DNA of 64,000 nucleotides. Origin: Mesobacillus subterraneus. Lineage in GTDB: Bacteria > Bacillota > Bacilli > Bacillales > Cytobacillaceae. Positions 19,474 through 28,483 of the stretch are shown here, piece after piece; position 1 is the first letter of the stretch, and every line of letters starts with the position of its first letter. Location: the NCBI RefSeq assembly GCF_003937825.1, contig NZ_RSFW01000009.1:248001-312000 (forward strand), read 5' to 3'. Made by a program: the position numbers and the translations under genes. The notes under the pieces are model-generated. The model saw nothing but the letters and a program-made list of their open reading frames with translations, was not told the origin of the DNA and made no database searches.

Positions 19474-20244
19474 TTAAATTAAGTTCAACTTTTTCAGACC
19501 ATGCCAGATGCCATTGTCATCGACATCTTTTGTTACCATGTTGGCGAGTTCCTTAAGTTCAGGAACGGCATTTCCCATGGCCACTCCGGTTCCGACTGTT
19601 TCAAGCATTTCCAAATCATTCAGGCCATCACCGAATGCGTAAACATCCTCAGTCTTAAAGCCCAGTCTTTCTATCATCTTCTTTATTCCTTCGGCCTTCG
19701 AGCCTCCTGCAGGCAGGATGTCAACTGAATAAGGATGCCATCTGATCAGTTTAAACTCAGGGAAAGCTTCCAGGTAATATCCCTCTGCTCCTTCTTCACA
19801 GAAAAGGAGGGTTTGGTAAAGGTCACGATCCACATAAAAAGTATGATCATGTTCGGGATGGGCGAATTTCAGTCCGCCAAGACTCATTTCAATATATTCA
19901 TGGTGTTTGACCGAGGATTTCATCGTCCTATGGTTCATAAAAACGACCGGATGCCCCTTCTCCTCCGCCTTTAAATAAAGGTTTTCTATTTTTTCGCCAT
20001 TCAGGGGATTTTTATAGATTGCCTCCCCTTCAAAAACCACATATTGCCCGTTAAAGCTGACAAAAGAGTCTATGTCCAGCTCCTTCCTCAGGCTTTCGAA
20101 CATGAAAGGTGCCCTCCCTGTGGCAATGGCCACAAAAACACCGTTTTCCTTCAGCAAGCCAATCGCCTCCTTTGCAGAGGCTGGCAAATTTTTATCGTGG
20201 TCCAACAGTGTTCCATCAATATCAAAGAATACAATTTTGCTCAT
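19474..20244 (-). CDS. ykrA: HAD-superfamily Cof-type phosphatase YkrA
   Basis: 256 residues. HAD motifs: FFDIDGTLL (nucleophile Asp and acid Asp), IATGRA, a conserved Lys in GGSKAEG, and FGDGLNDLEM. A large cap domain lies between motifs II and III (about residues 80-180), as in Cof-type sugar-phosphate and FMN phosphatases. The neighbour of def in B. subtilis is ykrA. Substrate unknown. AAGGAG before the ATG. Confidence 0.88.
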   Translation of the reverse strand: MSKIVFFDIDGTLLDHDKNLPASAKEAIGLLKENGVFVAIATGRAPFMFESLRKELDIDSFVSFNGQYVVFEGEAIYKNPLNGEKIENLYLKAEEKGHPVVFMNHRTMKSSVKHHEYIEMSLGGLKFAHPEHDHTFYVDRDLYQTLLFCEEGAEGYYLEAFPEFKLIRWHPYSVDILPAGGSKAEGIKKMIERLGFKTEDVYAFGDGLNDLEMLETVGTGVAMGNAVPELKELANMVTKDVDDNGIWHGLKKLNLI

Positions 20245-20541
20245 TTTGATCTCCTTTGCTGCTTTTTCTTGAGGTATTTCGTCTATTTTGTACTAAAAGT
20301 ATGTAATCACGATAGTCTACCAAATCCATTAGTGCCTGTACACAAATAAGAAAGGAAAAACTGTGGCAAAAAGATGACAATTTCTGTCATTACACGATTC
20401 CCCATGAAAAAAATTGCGATTTCATCATATAATATAAACAAAAAGATAGCTTTTAGAAAAATAATCTTTACTAAACTTTTCCTTGTTTACTTTACTTTGG
20501 ACAAGGATAGTTTAAAATAAGAAGTAAGGAGATGATCCACT

Positions 20542-20613
20542 ATGTTAAAGAAGCTAAGAAAGAAGCTTTTAAAACAGTGGAAAGAATTGCTTCGCAAAAA
20601 AACTATCGCATAA
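20542..20613 (+). CDS. Putative 23-residue cationic peptide
   Basis: ATG preceded by AAGGAGATGATCCACT, a good ribosome site; the peptide begins MLKKLRKKLLKQWKELLRKK and should form a strongly basic amphipathic helix. A terminator-like hairpin follows 6 nt after the stop, and a TTTACT-N16-TAAAAT promoter-like element precedes it, so it looks like a stand-alone transcription unit. It lies between ykrA and rpoY. No family recognised. The 297 nt before it (20245-20541) show nothing else. Confidence 0.55.
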   Translation: MLKKLRKKLLKQWKELLRKKTIA

Positions 20614-20619
20614 CTTTTT

Positions 20620-20650
20620 GAGCCCTTCAAACTTGCGAAGGGCTCCTTCC
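20620..20650 (+). terminator. Terminator of the 23-residue peptide gene
   Basis: Stem GAGCCCTTC/GAAGGGCTC with a moderate T-rich tail CTTCCTTATT. Confidence 0.6.
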
Positions 20651-20744
20651 TTATTGTAAATTGGTTAATAGCGGAAATGACGGCTACTTAAAGCATCCAT
20701 ACGATGAATACTAACAATGATCTACATTGTTAATTTTTATATTT

Positions 20745-20792
20745 AGCTATTTTCTTTAAAGAGGGCTCACAAGAACCTTATTGAAAATAGCT
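20745..20792 (+). promoter_or_regulatory. Inverted repeat in the rpoY-rnjA leader
   Basis: AGCTATTTTC and GAAAATAGCT form a perfect 10-bp pair around a 28-nt loop, ending 40 nt before the rpoY ATG. It is not followed by a T-run, so it is not a terminator. It may be a leader stem. Confidence 0.45.
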
Positions 20793-20832
20793 GCATAAAA
20801 AGAATTAGTTCACTTAAGGAGAGAGATTTTAC

Positions 20833-21045
20833 ATGATTTTTAAAGTTTACTTCCAGGAATCAAACAAGCAAGTACCAGTACGTGAAAAAACACAGACGAT
20901 TTATGTCGAAGGTGATTCTGAAAGAGATGTCCGGACAAAGATTGCTGACCGCCAATATAATATTGAGTATATCGAGGCAGTAAAGGGTAATTATCTGGAG
21001 TACGAAAAACAAAAAGAAGAATTTGAAGTATTGGAGATCGGATAA
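20833..21045 (+). CDS. rpoY: RNA polymerase epsilon subunit RpoY
   Basis: 70 residues, MIFKVYFQ start, as in the YkzG/RpoY family: a small Gp2-like auxiliary subunit of Firmicutes RNA polymerase. Ribosome site AAGGAGAG. It is 3 nt upstream of rnjA and almost surely co-transcribed with it, the conserved arrangement. Confidence 0.92.
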   Translation: MIFKVYFQESNKQVPVREKTQTIYVEGDSERDVRTKIADRQYNIEYIEAVKGNYLEYEKQKEEFEVLEIG

Positions 21046-21048
21046 TTT

Positions 21049-22716
21049 ATGAAATTTGTAAAAAATGACCAAACAGCCGTTTTCGCACTCGGAGGACTTG
21101 GCGAAATCGGAAAAAACACCTATGGTGTGCAATTCCAGGATGAGATCATCTTGATCGATGCCGGCATTAAATTCCCAGAGGATGAATTGCTGGGCATCGA
21201 TTATGTTATTCCTGACTATTCATACCTAGTGAAGAATGAAGACAAAATCAGAGGCCTTTTCATTACCCATGGCCACGAAGACCACATTGGCGGCATCCCT
21301 TATTTGCTTCGTGAAATCAATGTTCCTATTTATGGCGGCAAGCTAGCCCTGGGACTGATTCGAAACAAGCTTGAAGAGCATGGTCTTTTGCGCAAAGCCA
21401 AACTGATTGAAATCAAGGAAGATGATATTATCAAATTCCGTAAAACATCAGTTACTTTCTTCAGGACTACTCACAGTATCCCTGATTCCTATGGTGTGGT
21501 TGTCAAAACTCCACCAGGACAGATTGTACATACGGGAGATTTCAAATTCGATTTCACTCCTGTAGGTGAGCCTGCCAACCTGACAAAAATGGCTGAAATC
21601 GGGAAAGAAGGCGTGCTTTGCCTCCTTTCTGACAGCACAAATGCAGAGGTTCCCCACTTCACTATGTCTGAGCGCCGTGTTGGCGAGAGCATCCAGGATA
21701 TTTTCAGGAAAGTGGATGGACGAGTCATTTTTGCTACATTTGCTTCCAACATTCACAGATTACAGCAGGTTGTAGAAGCTGCGGTAACGAACGGCAGAAA
21801 AGTTGCCGTTTTCGGCCGAAGCATGGAATCTGCCATCAATATTGGACAAGAATTAGGCTATATCACGGCACCCAAGGATACGTTCATCGATGCGCAGCAG
21901 ATCAACAGACTGCCAGCTAACCAGGTAACGATCCTATGTACAGGAAGCCAGGGAGAGCCAATGGCTGCGCTATCAAGGATTGCGAACGGGACCCACCGTC
22001 AGATTCAGATTCAGCCTGGAGATACGGTTGTCTTCTCATCCTCACCTATCCCTGGGAATACAATCAGCGTAAACCGCACAATCAATATGCTTTCCCGTGC
22101 CGGTGCGGATGTTATCCACGGTTCGTTAAATGACATCCATACATCCGGACATGGCGGTCAGGAAGAGCAGAAGTTAATGCTTCGACTGATCAAGCCAAAA
22201 TACTTCATGCCGATCCATGGTGAGTACCGTATGCAGAAGATGCATTCAAAGCTTGCAAATGATTGCGGTGTCCCTGAAGAAAACTGCTTCATCATGGACA
22301 ATGGTGAAGTACTTGCTCTAGGTGACAATGAAGTTGGTGTCGCCGGCAAGATCCCATCCGGTAATGTTTACATCGACGGAAGCGGTGTAGGAGATATCGG
22401 TAACATCGTTCTCCGCGACAGGCGCATCCTTTCTGAAGAAGGTTTGGTTGTTGTAGTCGTAAGCATCAATATGAAGGACTTTAAGATTGCAGCTGGACCT
22501 GACTTAATTTCACGCGGATTTGTCTACATGAGGGAATCCGGTGACTTGATTAATGATGCGCAAAGCTTAATCAATAAGCACTTGAATAAAGTAATGGAAA
22601 GAAAGACAACTCAGTGGTCAGAAATTAAAAATGAAATCACTGATACTCTCGCACCATTCCTTTATGAAAAAACAAAACGCCGGCCGATGATCCTTCCGAT
22701 CATTATGGAGGTATAA
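21049..22716 (+). CDS. rnjA: Ribonuclease J1
   Basis: 555 residues, the exact length of the B. subtilis enzyme. 5'-exo- and endoribonuclease for rRNA and mRNA turnover. Metallo-beta-lactamase core with the zinc motif H74-x-H76-x-D78-H79, HTGDFKFD, a beta-CASP insertion ([11 protein letters not shown], ending near HTSGHG), the HGEYRM box and a C-terminal domain. Ribosome site inside the end of rpoY. SR1P in this window is expected to act on its partner GapA. Confidence 0.97.
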   Translation: MKFVKNDQTAVFALGGLGEIGKNTYGVQFQDEIILIDAGIKFPEDELLGIDYVIPDYSYLVKNEDKIRGLFITHGHEDHIGGIPYLLREINVPIYGGKLALGLIRNKLEEHGLLRKAKLIEIKEDDIIKFRKTSVTFFRTTHSIPDSYGVVVKTPPGQIVHTGDFKFDFTPVGEPANLTKMAEIGKEGVLCLLSDSTNAEVPHFTMSERRVGESIQDIFRKVDGRVIFATFASNIHRLQQVVEAAVTNGRKVAVFGRSMESAINIGQELGYITAPKDTFIDAQQINRLPANQVTILCTGSQGEPMAALSRIANGTHRQIQIQPGDTVVFSSSPIPGNTISVNRTINMLSRAGADVIHGSLNDIHTSGHGGQEEQKLMLRLIKPKYFMPIHGEYRMQKMHSKLANDCGVPEENCFIMDNGEVLALGDNEVGVAGKIPSGNVYIDGSGVGDIGNIVLRDRRILSEEGLVVVVVSINMKDFKIAAGPDLISRGFVYMRESGDLINDAQSLINKHLNKVMERKTTQWSEIKNEITDTLAPFLYEKTKRRPMILPIIMEV

Positions 22717-22721
22717 ACAGC

Positions 22722-22757
22722 AAAAACCGTTGCGGATTCCGCAACGGTTTTTGTTTT
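22722..22757 (+). terminator. Terminator of rpoY-rnjA
   Basis: Stem AAAAACCGTTGCGGA/TCCGCAACGGTTTTT followed by GTTTTG. Confidence 0.9.
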
Positions 22758-22778
22758 GCCTCTTCTTATAATACTAAG

Positions 22779-23723
22779 TTAACTATTTGAATCCATATTG
22801 TTATTTTGTGAAGGTTTCACTTTCCTTCTAATGAAATAAATAATCGCGGCAATGAGGACACCTGCAATCAGCAAAATTGGAAGGTTTCCAACCAGGAAGA
22901 CGATGATTCCTGAACCTGCAGCCAGAAGCAGATTGATATTGTCTGCGAACTGTTTCTTGATCTTTTGCCATGTATTCAGGTTCTCATTATCAATTTTCGA
23001 AACTGGGATTTCATTTTCCTCCAGGGTGATGATCACTGTTGAATAGGCCGTCTGGTTTTCAAGGAATTTTTTCCGTCCGGCAATTTGTTCAATCTCCTCT
23101 TGTACGTCAGCCAGATCGGATGAGATCTTCAGCAGATCTTCTGTCTTTTGTGCCTGCTCCATGAACTCAAGAAGTCTTGCTTCAACAGCCTTCTTTGACT
23201 TCAGGCGCGATTCGAGATCCACATACTCCTCCGTCACATCCTGCCCGTTTACCTCGCGGTTGTTGACATGAACAGAAAGACCCTCTGCATCATTCAGGAA
23301 AGCTTGAAAATGCTCCTGAGGAATTCTGAATGTCATCGATCCGCTTTGGCGCTCTCCCTCATAACGGAATGAATTTGACTTGACGATATATCCCATATAA
23401 GATTGTGCTTTTTGTTCGAGAGCATTTCGGGCCTTTTCAAAATTTTTCACTGTTAAATCCAATTGTGCGGTGAAGATGACCAAACGAATACTGACTGCTG
23501 GATCATCTCCTTTAACGCTGCTTTTCTGCTTACTAGTGCTATCAGAACCGACGTCCTTTTCGCCTTCATCTGAAAAAGCAATTTCTCCCGTGTTATTTTC
23601 CATTTCAACCGTGTCTCTATCATGGTCCGAGCTCATTTTACTGTCTTCCTGTGAGGTACCGCCACTGCAGCCCGCCAGCAAAATGATCAAGGAGAGGCAA
23701 ATGGCCAATCCTTTTTTTATCAA
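22779..23723 (-). CDS. DUF4349-type membrane-anchored lipoprotein
   Basis: 314 residues. Signal peptide with lipobox ILLAGC, a Ser/Asp/Glu-rich linker, a DUF4349-like domain (starting near VSIRLVIFTAQLDLTV, with an EYVDLESRLKSKKAVEARLLEF coiled-coil segment broken into charged heptads), then a C-terminal helix pair near 270-298 and a basic tail. TTG start with AAGGGGGCAGG upstream. Probably an envelope protein; the function of DUF4349 is unknown. Confidence 0.8.
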   Translation of the reverse strand: MIKKGLAICLSLIILLAGCSGGTSQEDSKMSSDHDRDTVEMENNTGEIAFSDEGEKDVGSDSTSKQKSSVKGDDPAVSIRLVIFTAQLDLTVKNFEKARNALEQKAQSYMGYIVKSNSFRYEGERQSGSMTFRIPQEHFQAFLNDAEGLSVHVNNREVNGQDVTEEYVDLESRLKSKKAVEARLLEFMEQAQKTEDLLKISSDLADVQEEIEQIAGRKKFLENQTAYSTVIITLEENEIPVSKIDNENLNTWQKIKKQFADNINLLLAAGSGIIVFLVGNLPILLIAGVLIAAIIYFIRRKVKPSQNNNMDSNS

Positions 23724-23838
23724 TTTCCTGCCCCCTTAATAACATCTTTTTAATACAGACGGGCCTTCATGTAAAAATGTTACATATAGGATGTTTTCAA
23801 ATTGATTCTTTTGGTGCAGAAATGAAAGATGTTTACAA

Positions 23839-23866
23839 AAAGAAGCCTTCGAATGAAGGCTTCTAA
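23839..23866 (-). terminator. Terminator of yknV
   Basis: Stem AGAAGCCTTC/GAAGGCTTCT; the minus strand continues TTTTTG. It overlaps the yknV stop codon. Confidence 0.85.
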
Positions 23867-25680
23867 ACTGCATCCAGCATATTGAATTGCGCCTGAACTA
23901 AATCATAATACTCTCCTTCGATTCCCATGAGCTGAGCATGGTTTCCTTTCTCGATAATAACCCCGTTTTCAAGTACAAAGATATTGTCCGCCTCACGAAT
24001 CGTTGACAGCCTATGGGCAATGATGATGGCTGTCCGGCCCTTCAACAATGTTTTCAGCGCATTCTGGATCTTCATTTCTGTTTCTGTATCGATGCTGGCT
24101 GTCGCTTCATCCATGATTAAAATCCTTGGATTTGCGAGCAATGCCCTCGCAAAGGACAGCAGCTGCCTTTCCCCTACGGAAAGGATATTCCCCCGTTCCT
24201 CTACTTCTGTTTGGTAGCCATTTGGCAGGTTTTCAATGAATTCCGCCGCGCCAACAGCTTCGGCAGCCGCCTTCACTTCCTCCTCTGCAGCATCAGGCCT
24301 TCCAAAACGGATATTATCATAGATTGTACCTGAAAAAATGAATGTATCCTGCAGGACTATACTGATATGCTTTCTCAGGCTGCCAATAGAAACCTCTTTC
24401 AGATCATGGCCATCTACTGACACCTTTCCAGAGGTTGGATCATAGAACCTGCTGATTAAATTGGCGATGGTTGTTTTTCCAGACCCTGTATGGCCAACGA
24501 GGGCAACCGTCTGGCCCGCTTCTATTTCGAGATTTATTCCTTTAAGCGCAGTCCGCTTATCGTCGTATGAAAAGACAACCTTTTCAAAATCAATCTGTCC
24601 GCGAATATCCTCGAGCTCAACCGGATGATCAGCCTCTGATACGATCGGCTTTTCATCCAGAAATTCAAAAATCCTTTCGGAGGAAGCCATCCCCATCAAT
24701 AACTGGTTATAAACCTGGCCAAGCCTGGAAATTGGTTCCCAGAACATCCCCAGGTAAAAAGCAAAGGAAACGAATACACCAATTGATATCGTCCCATTCT
24801 GGATTAAATGCGCTCCGTACCAAATCAGGACAGCTGTTCCAAGGGCATTTGTCAATTCAACAAGCGGACGGAACATAGCGTTTTTCTGAGACGCATTTTT
24901 CCAGCTCTTAAAGGTTTCATCATTGACACCATCAAAGAATGCCATATTCTCTTTTTCTTGTGTGAAAGACTGGGTTACCCTGATGCCCTGGATGCTCTCG
25001 TTCAAATGGGAATTCAGCTTCGACTGCTTCATCCTTACATCCTGCCAGGAGCGCCTGATATTTTTCCTGAGCTTTGTCGAAATCAAAAACATGATTGGCA
25101 GGATAATCATAATTGCAAGCGTAAGCTGAGGGCTTAATGTGAACAGGATAAAAAAGATTCCGATCAGCAACACGATGTCCATCAACAGATTGATGACTCC
25201 GTTGGTGAACAGCTCTTGCAATGAATTGATATCATTCATGATCCTGACCAGTATTGAGCCTGCTGAACGCTGGTCAAAAAAACGATGGGACAGGTTTTGA
25301 ACATGAGTAAATAAATGCTTGCGCAAATCATAAATGACATTTTGGCCTAATTGATTCATCCAGCGGATACGGAAAATATTCGCAACATACGATGCTGTAT
25401 ACAAGCCTGCAATTAATGCAACAAGCCAGAACAGCATGGAGGCATCTTTGTTCACTACAGCCCTGTCTAGCGTGTAGATCCCTATAAGGATTGGGATTAC
25501 CAGCCTAACCGCCGTCGTGATCAGAACCATCGCAATCGACAGAGGCACCAGCGTTTTTTTATAAGGCATCATATAGCTGAACAGCCTTAACATTTGCTTC
25601 CAATTAAAAGGCTTATCTATTACTTGATCAGTAGAATACCGAAACCGATTCAAGACTTGAGAATTGCTCTTTTTGCTCAA
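23863..25680 (-). CDS. yknV: ABC exporter half-transporter (YknV-like)
   Basis: 605 residues: an N-terminal six-helix membrane domain (about 45-345) and a nucleotide-binding domain. Walker A GHTGSGKTT, Walker B ILIMDEATASID with the catalytic Glu present, but the signature is LSVGE instead of LSGGQ. TTG at 25680 chosen because AGGGGGGAAGG precedes it; the frame extends to 25749 without a site. It follows yknU by about 120 nt and most likely forms a heterodimer with it, as BmrC/BmrD do. Substrate unknown. Confidence 0.88.
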   Translation of the reverse strand: MSKKSNSQVLNRFRYSTDQVIDKPFNWKQMLRLFSYMMPYKKTLVPLSIAMVLITTAVRLVIPILIGIYTLDRAVVNKDASMLFWLVALIAGLYTASYVANIFRIRWMNQLGQNVIYDLRKHLFTHVQNLSHRFFDQRSAGSILVRIMNDINSLQELFTNGVINLLMDIVLLIGIFFILFTLSPQLTLAIMIILPIMFLISTKLRKNIRRSWQDVRMKQSKLNSHLNESIQGIRVTQSFTQEKENMAFFDGVNDETFKSWKNASQKNAMFRPLVELTNALGTAVLIWYGAHLIQNGTISIGVFVSFAFYLGMFWEPISRLGQVYNQLLMGMASSERIFEFLDEKPIVSEADHPVELEDIRGQIDFEKVVFSYDDKRTALKGINLEIEAGQTVALVGHTGSGKTTIANLISRFYDPTSGKVSVDGHDLKEVSIGSLRKHISIVLQDTFIFSGTIYDNIRFGRPDAAEEEVKAAAEAVGAAEFIENLPNGYQTEVEERGNILSVGERQLLSFARALLANPRILIMDEATASIDTETEMKIQNALKTLLKGRTAIIIAHRLSTIREADNIFVLENGVIIEKGNHAQLMGIEGEYYDLVQAQFNMLDAV

Positions 25681-25737
25681 ATCCTTCCCCCCTGTTGTGC
25701 AGCTTTTGATTAAGTGTATTATATGATTGGACATTTT

Positions 25738-25784
25738 GATGACGGACACTGATCCCGGTTTCCACTTTGTTCATGTCCGTCATC
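25738..25784. repeat. Perfect 11-bp inverted repeat between yknU and yknV
   Basis: GATGACGGACA (25738-25748) and TGTCCGTCATC (25774-25784) with a 25-nt loop. There is no T-run on either strand, so it is not a simple terminator. Confidence 0.75.
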
Positions 25785-25799
25785 ACTCTCTTGTTTCAA

Positions 25800-27548
25800 T
25801 CAACCAGTCTGGCTTACCTTCTTTCGGTCCTTGAATTGGATTTCATATATTTTCTGATATGTTCCGCCATTCTTGATTAATTGCTCGTGTGTGCCTCGTT
25901 CTGCTATCGTTCCATTTTCAAGCACGATTATTTCGTCTGCATGCTTTAAGGAAGAGATTCTGTGGGCAATGATGAAGGTCGTTCTTCCTTTCATTACTTC
26001 AAGCAATGCCTTCTGTATTTTGAACTCAGTTTCCATATCCACAGCACTTGTGGCATCGTCGAGGATCAGGACGCTCGGGTTGACACAAATTGCCCTTGCA
26101 ATTGCAATCCTTTGCTTCTGCCCTCCTGATAAACCCATGCCTCTCTCGCCGAGAATGGTTTCGTATCCATCGGGCAGTTCCATGATGAAATCATGCGCCT
26201 GGGCCCGTTTGGCTGCCGCAATGATTTCTTTCTCTGTTGCATCCGGTCTGCCATACGAAATATTGGCCCTTATGGATGAGGAAAACAGGAATGACTCCTG
26301 GAGTACGATCCCTATGCTGCTGCGCAGTGAGCGTAAAGAGTAATCCTTGATGTCGCGGCCATCAATCAGGACTTTTCCTTCGACAGGCTCATAAAATCTT
26401 GTCATCAGCTGAGTAATGCTTGTTTTTCCGGAGCCGGTAGAGCCAATCAGCCCTATTGTCTTTCCCGGGCGCGCCTTGAAGCTTATATCGTATAATGCTT
26501 CTGAATCATCTTCTCCGTAACGGAGGGTAACATTTTGGAACTCAACATCGCCTGAAAGCTTCTCCATTTCTAACGCTCCCTGCTTCTCTTTAATCTCAGC
26601 GTCTGCCTCCAGGATTTCGAGCAGTCTCTCTCCGGATGCCTTTGATTGAGAAAACAGGTTCACGACAAACCCCAGGTTCATGATCGGCCACATGATATAC
26701 CAGACAAGGCTGTAGAAAGCGACTAGTTCCCCTGGCAGCAGTGAGCCGTTCATAACGAGATACCCTCCATATCCCAGGAGCAGGACCACACTTAAATTCC
26801 CCATGTACTCCATAAAAGGAAAATACTTAGCCCAAATTTCCGAGGTGAATAAGTATTTGTCTTTATAGTCACCATTTGAATCATTGAATCTGCCAATCTC
26901 ATAATCTTCCCTCGAGAGGGATTTTACAGTATTGATCCCGCTGATGTTTTCCTGTACCTTCGTATTCAGCTTACCGAAAGATTTCCTTATTCCCCTGAAG
27001 GCAGGATGGACAGCACGATCAAATTTATAGACAGCTACTGCCAGGAAAGGCAGTGTCGCAAGTGTCACAAACGTCAGAGAAATAGAATAATAAAACATCA
27101 CTGAGAAGCTGATTCCAATCAGTAAGACAAAGCGGATCAATTCCGAAAAGCCGAAGCTGAGGAAAAAGCGGAACCCCTCCACGTCAGCCGTAAGTCTGGA
27201 CATCAAATCTCCCGTTTTCGCATTATCATAGTAACGGAAGGAAAGGAACTGCAGTTTCTCATAAAGGGAATTCCTAAGTTTATAAACGGAATGAATGCCA
27301 AACAAATCGCCAGTGTATTGGTAAATATAAGTGCAGATACCCTTTACAAACATGAAGCCCACAAAGCTGGCTACCAATACTGGGATTAAATTGTACCTGC
27401 CTCCAATGATGACTTCATCAATTGTAAGCTGCAGGATCATCGGATACACCACAGTAATGGCGGTAACGATCAACATGAAAAAGATGGACCAGATAAAATA
27501 ATTTTTGTAGGGCCAATAATAGCCTTGCAGTTTTTTGAATGTATCCAT
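25800..27548 (-). CDS. yknU: ABC exporter half-transporter (YknU-like)
   Basis: 582 residues: membrane domain (about 15-315) and nucleotide-binding domain. Walker A GSTGSGKTS, perfect signature LSGGQKQR, but Walker B ends LILDDATS, with Asp in place of the catalytic Glu. The pairing with YknV therefore gives one consensus site (YknV Walker motifs plus YknU LSGGQ) and one degenerate site, the pattern of asymmetric multidrug exporters. Upstream gene of the pair, as in B. subtilis. Confidence 0.88.
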   Translation of the reverse strand: MDTFKKLQGYYWPYKNYFIWSIFFMLIVTAITVVYPMILQLTIDEVIIGGRYNLIPVLVASFVGFMFVKGICTYIYQYTGDLFGIHSVYKLRNSLYEKLQFLSFRYYDNAKTGDLMSRLTADVEGFRFFLSFGFSELIRFVLLIGISFSVMFYYSISLTFVTLATLPFLAVAVYKFDRAVHPAFRGIRKSFGKLNTKVQENISGINTVKSLSREDYEIGRFNDSNGDYKDKYLFTSEIWAKYFPFMEYMGNLSVVLLLGYGGYLVMNGSLLPGELVAFYSLVWYIMWPIMNLGFVVNLFSQSKASGERLLEILEADAEIKEKQGALEMEKLSGDVEFQNVTLRYGEDDSEALYDISFKARPGKTIGLIGSTGSGKTSITQLMTRFYEPVEGKVLIDGRDIKDYSLRSLRSSIGIVLQESFLFSSSIRANISYGRPDATEKEIIAAAKRAQAHDFIMELPDGYETILGERGMGLSGGQKQRIAIARAICVNPSVLILDDATSAVDMETEFKIQKALLEVMKGRTTFIIAHRISSLKHADEIIVLENGTIAERGTHEQLIKNGGTYQKIYEIQFKDRKKVSQTG

Positions 27549-27723
27549 TCATTTCCCCCCTTGGAAAATAGAGAATCGTAAGAACCTCTGTTTTTTTGGA
27601 AAAGGTTAGCAAAAACAAAAGGCACGTATACATTAATATATCGGCTTTCGAAATATTTTTCCAGCCTTTTTTAAGAATTTTTTAATTTTTTTGTCAGTAA
27701 GAATAGTCAGATACAAGCGGACA

Positions 27724-27750
27724 ATAAAAAGCCGGCATCAGCCGGCTCTT
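27724..27750 (-). terminator. Terminator of ykuV
   Basis: Stem AGCCGGC/GCCGGCT; the minus strand continues TTTTTATTG. Confidence 0.8.
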
Positions 27751-27755
27751 GCTTT

Positions 27756-28214
27756 CTATTCTTCCGTTTTTTCCATTTCGTCAAGGACACGGTTCACACG
27801 CTTTTCTAGCATTTTCATGCCGCTGCCGCCCGCCTGAAAATGCCTAAGCTTGCCATCTTTATCAAAAACATAGTATGCGGGGACATATTGGTTTTCAAAA
27901 GCGTCCGTAAGCTTATGACTATTATCAATGAAAATAGGCTGGGTGATGCTGTGGTCTGCTGCTACCTTCTTGATTTCCTCAAGATTCAAGTCATTCTCTG
28001 ACCGGGGCATATGGACAGCTATGACATTAAGCTTGCCTTGGTAAAGGTCGCGAAATTCATTAATCTGAGGCATCGCTTCCTTGCATAAGTGGCAGCTGAT
28101 GGACCAGAAGTGGATGAGGGTTGGCTTTTCACCGATCAGCTGATTTCTTGTGACTTCACCATTCAGCCATTCACTTGCTCCTGTCAATTCAGGCATTGGT
28201 TCACGTAATCTCAT
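27756..28214 (-). CDS. ykuV: Thiol-disulfide oxidoreductase YkuV
   Basis: 152 residues with a thioredoxin/TlpA-like fold. Active site SCHLC (Cys41, Cys44) and a cis-proline in YVPAYYV. Very close to B. subtilis YkuV, a cytoplasmic-type thioredoxin-like reductase without signal peptide. ATG at 28214 chosen with AGAGAGG upstream; a GTG 9 nt earlier lies inside that site. Confidence 0.93.
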   Translation of the reverse strand: MRLREPMPELTGASEWLNGEVTRNQLIGEKPTLIHFWSISCHLCKEAMPQINEFRDLYQGKLNVIAVHMPRSENDLNLEEIKKVAADHSITQPIFIDNSHKLTDAFENQYVPAYYVFDKDGKLRHFQAGGSGMKMLEKRVNRVLDEMEKTEE

Positions 28215-28443
28215 ATTTGGCACCTCTCTCTATTAGGATTAGCTGTAAAAAACAGTTCAGTGGTTAGAACTAATAGACCTAACATATGCCAGGCCCTATG
28301 TGCTTTCAAAGATGCATTTTATATACGGGTTCAGCGGAAAATATTCCTTTGTCTGAATATTAGTGTATCACCATCCATGTTTTGCACCAAATAATAACGT
28401 AAAGCTGTTTACTGATTTAGGACTTATCGATCATACTGCTATT

Positions 28444-28476
28444 AAACAAAAAGAGGGCTGGCAGAAAGCCAGCCCA
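28444..28476 (-). terminator. Terminator of dapL
   Basis: Stem GGGCTGGC/GCCAGCCC; the minus strand continues TCTTTTTGTTT. The rest of the gap 28215-28483 shows nothing. Confidence 0.85.
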
Positions 28477-28483
28477 TTTTACA

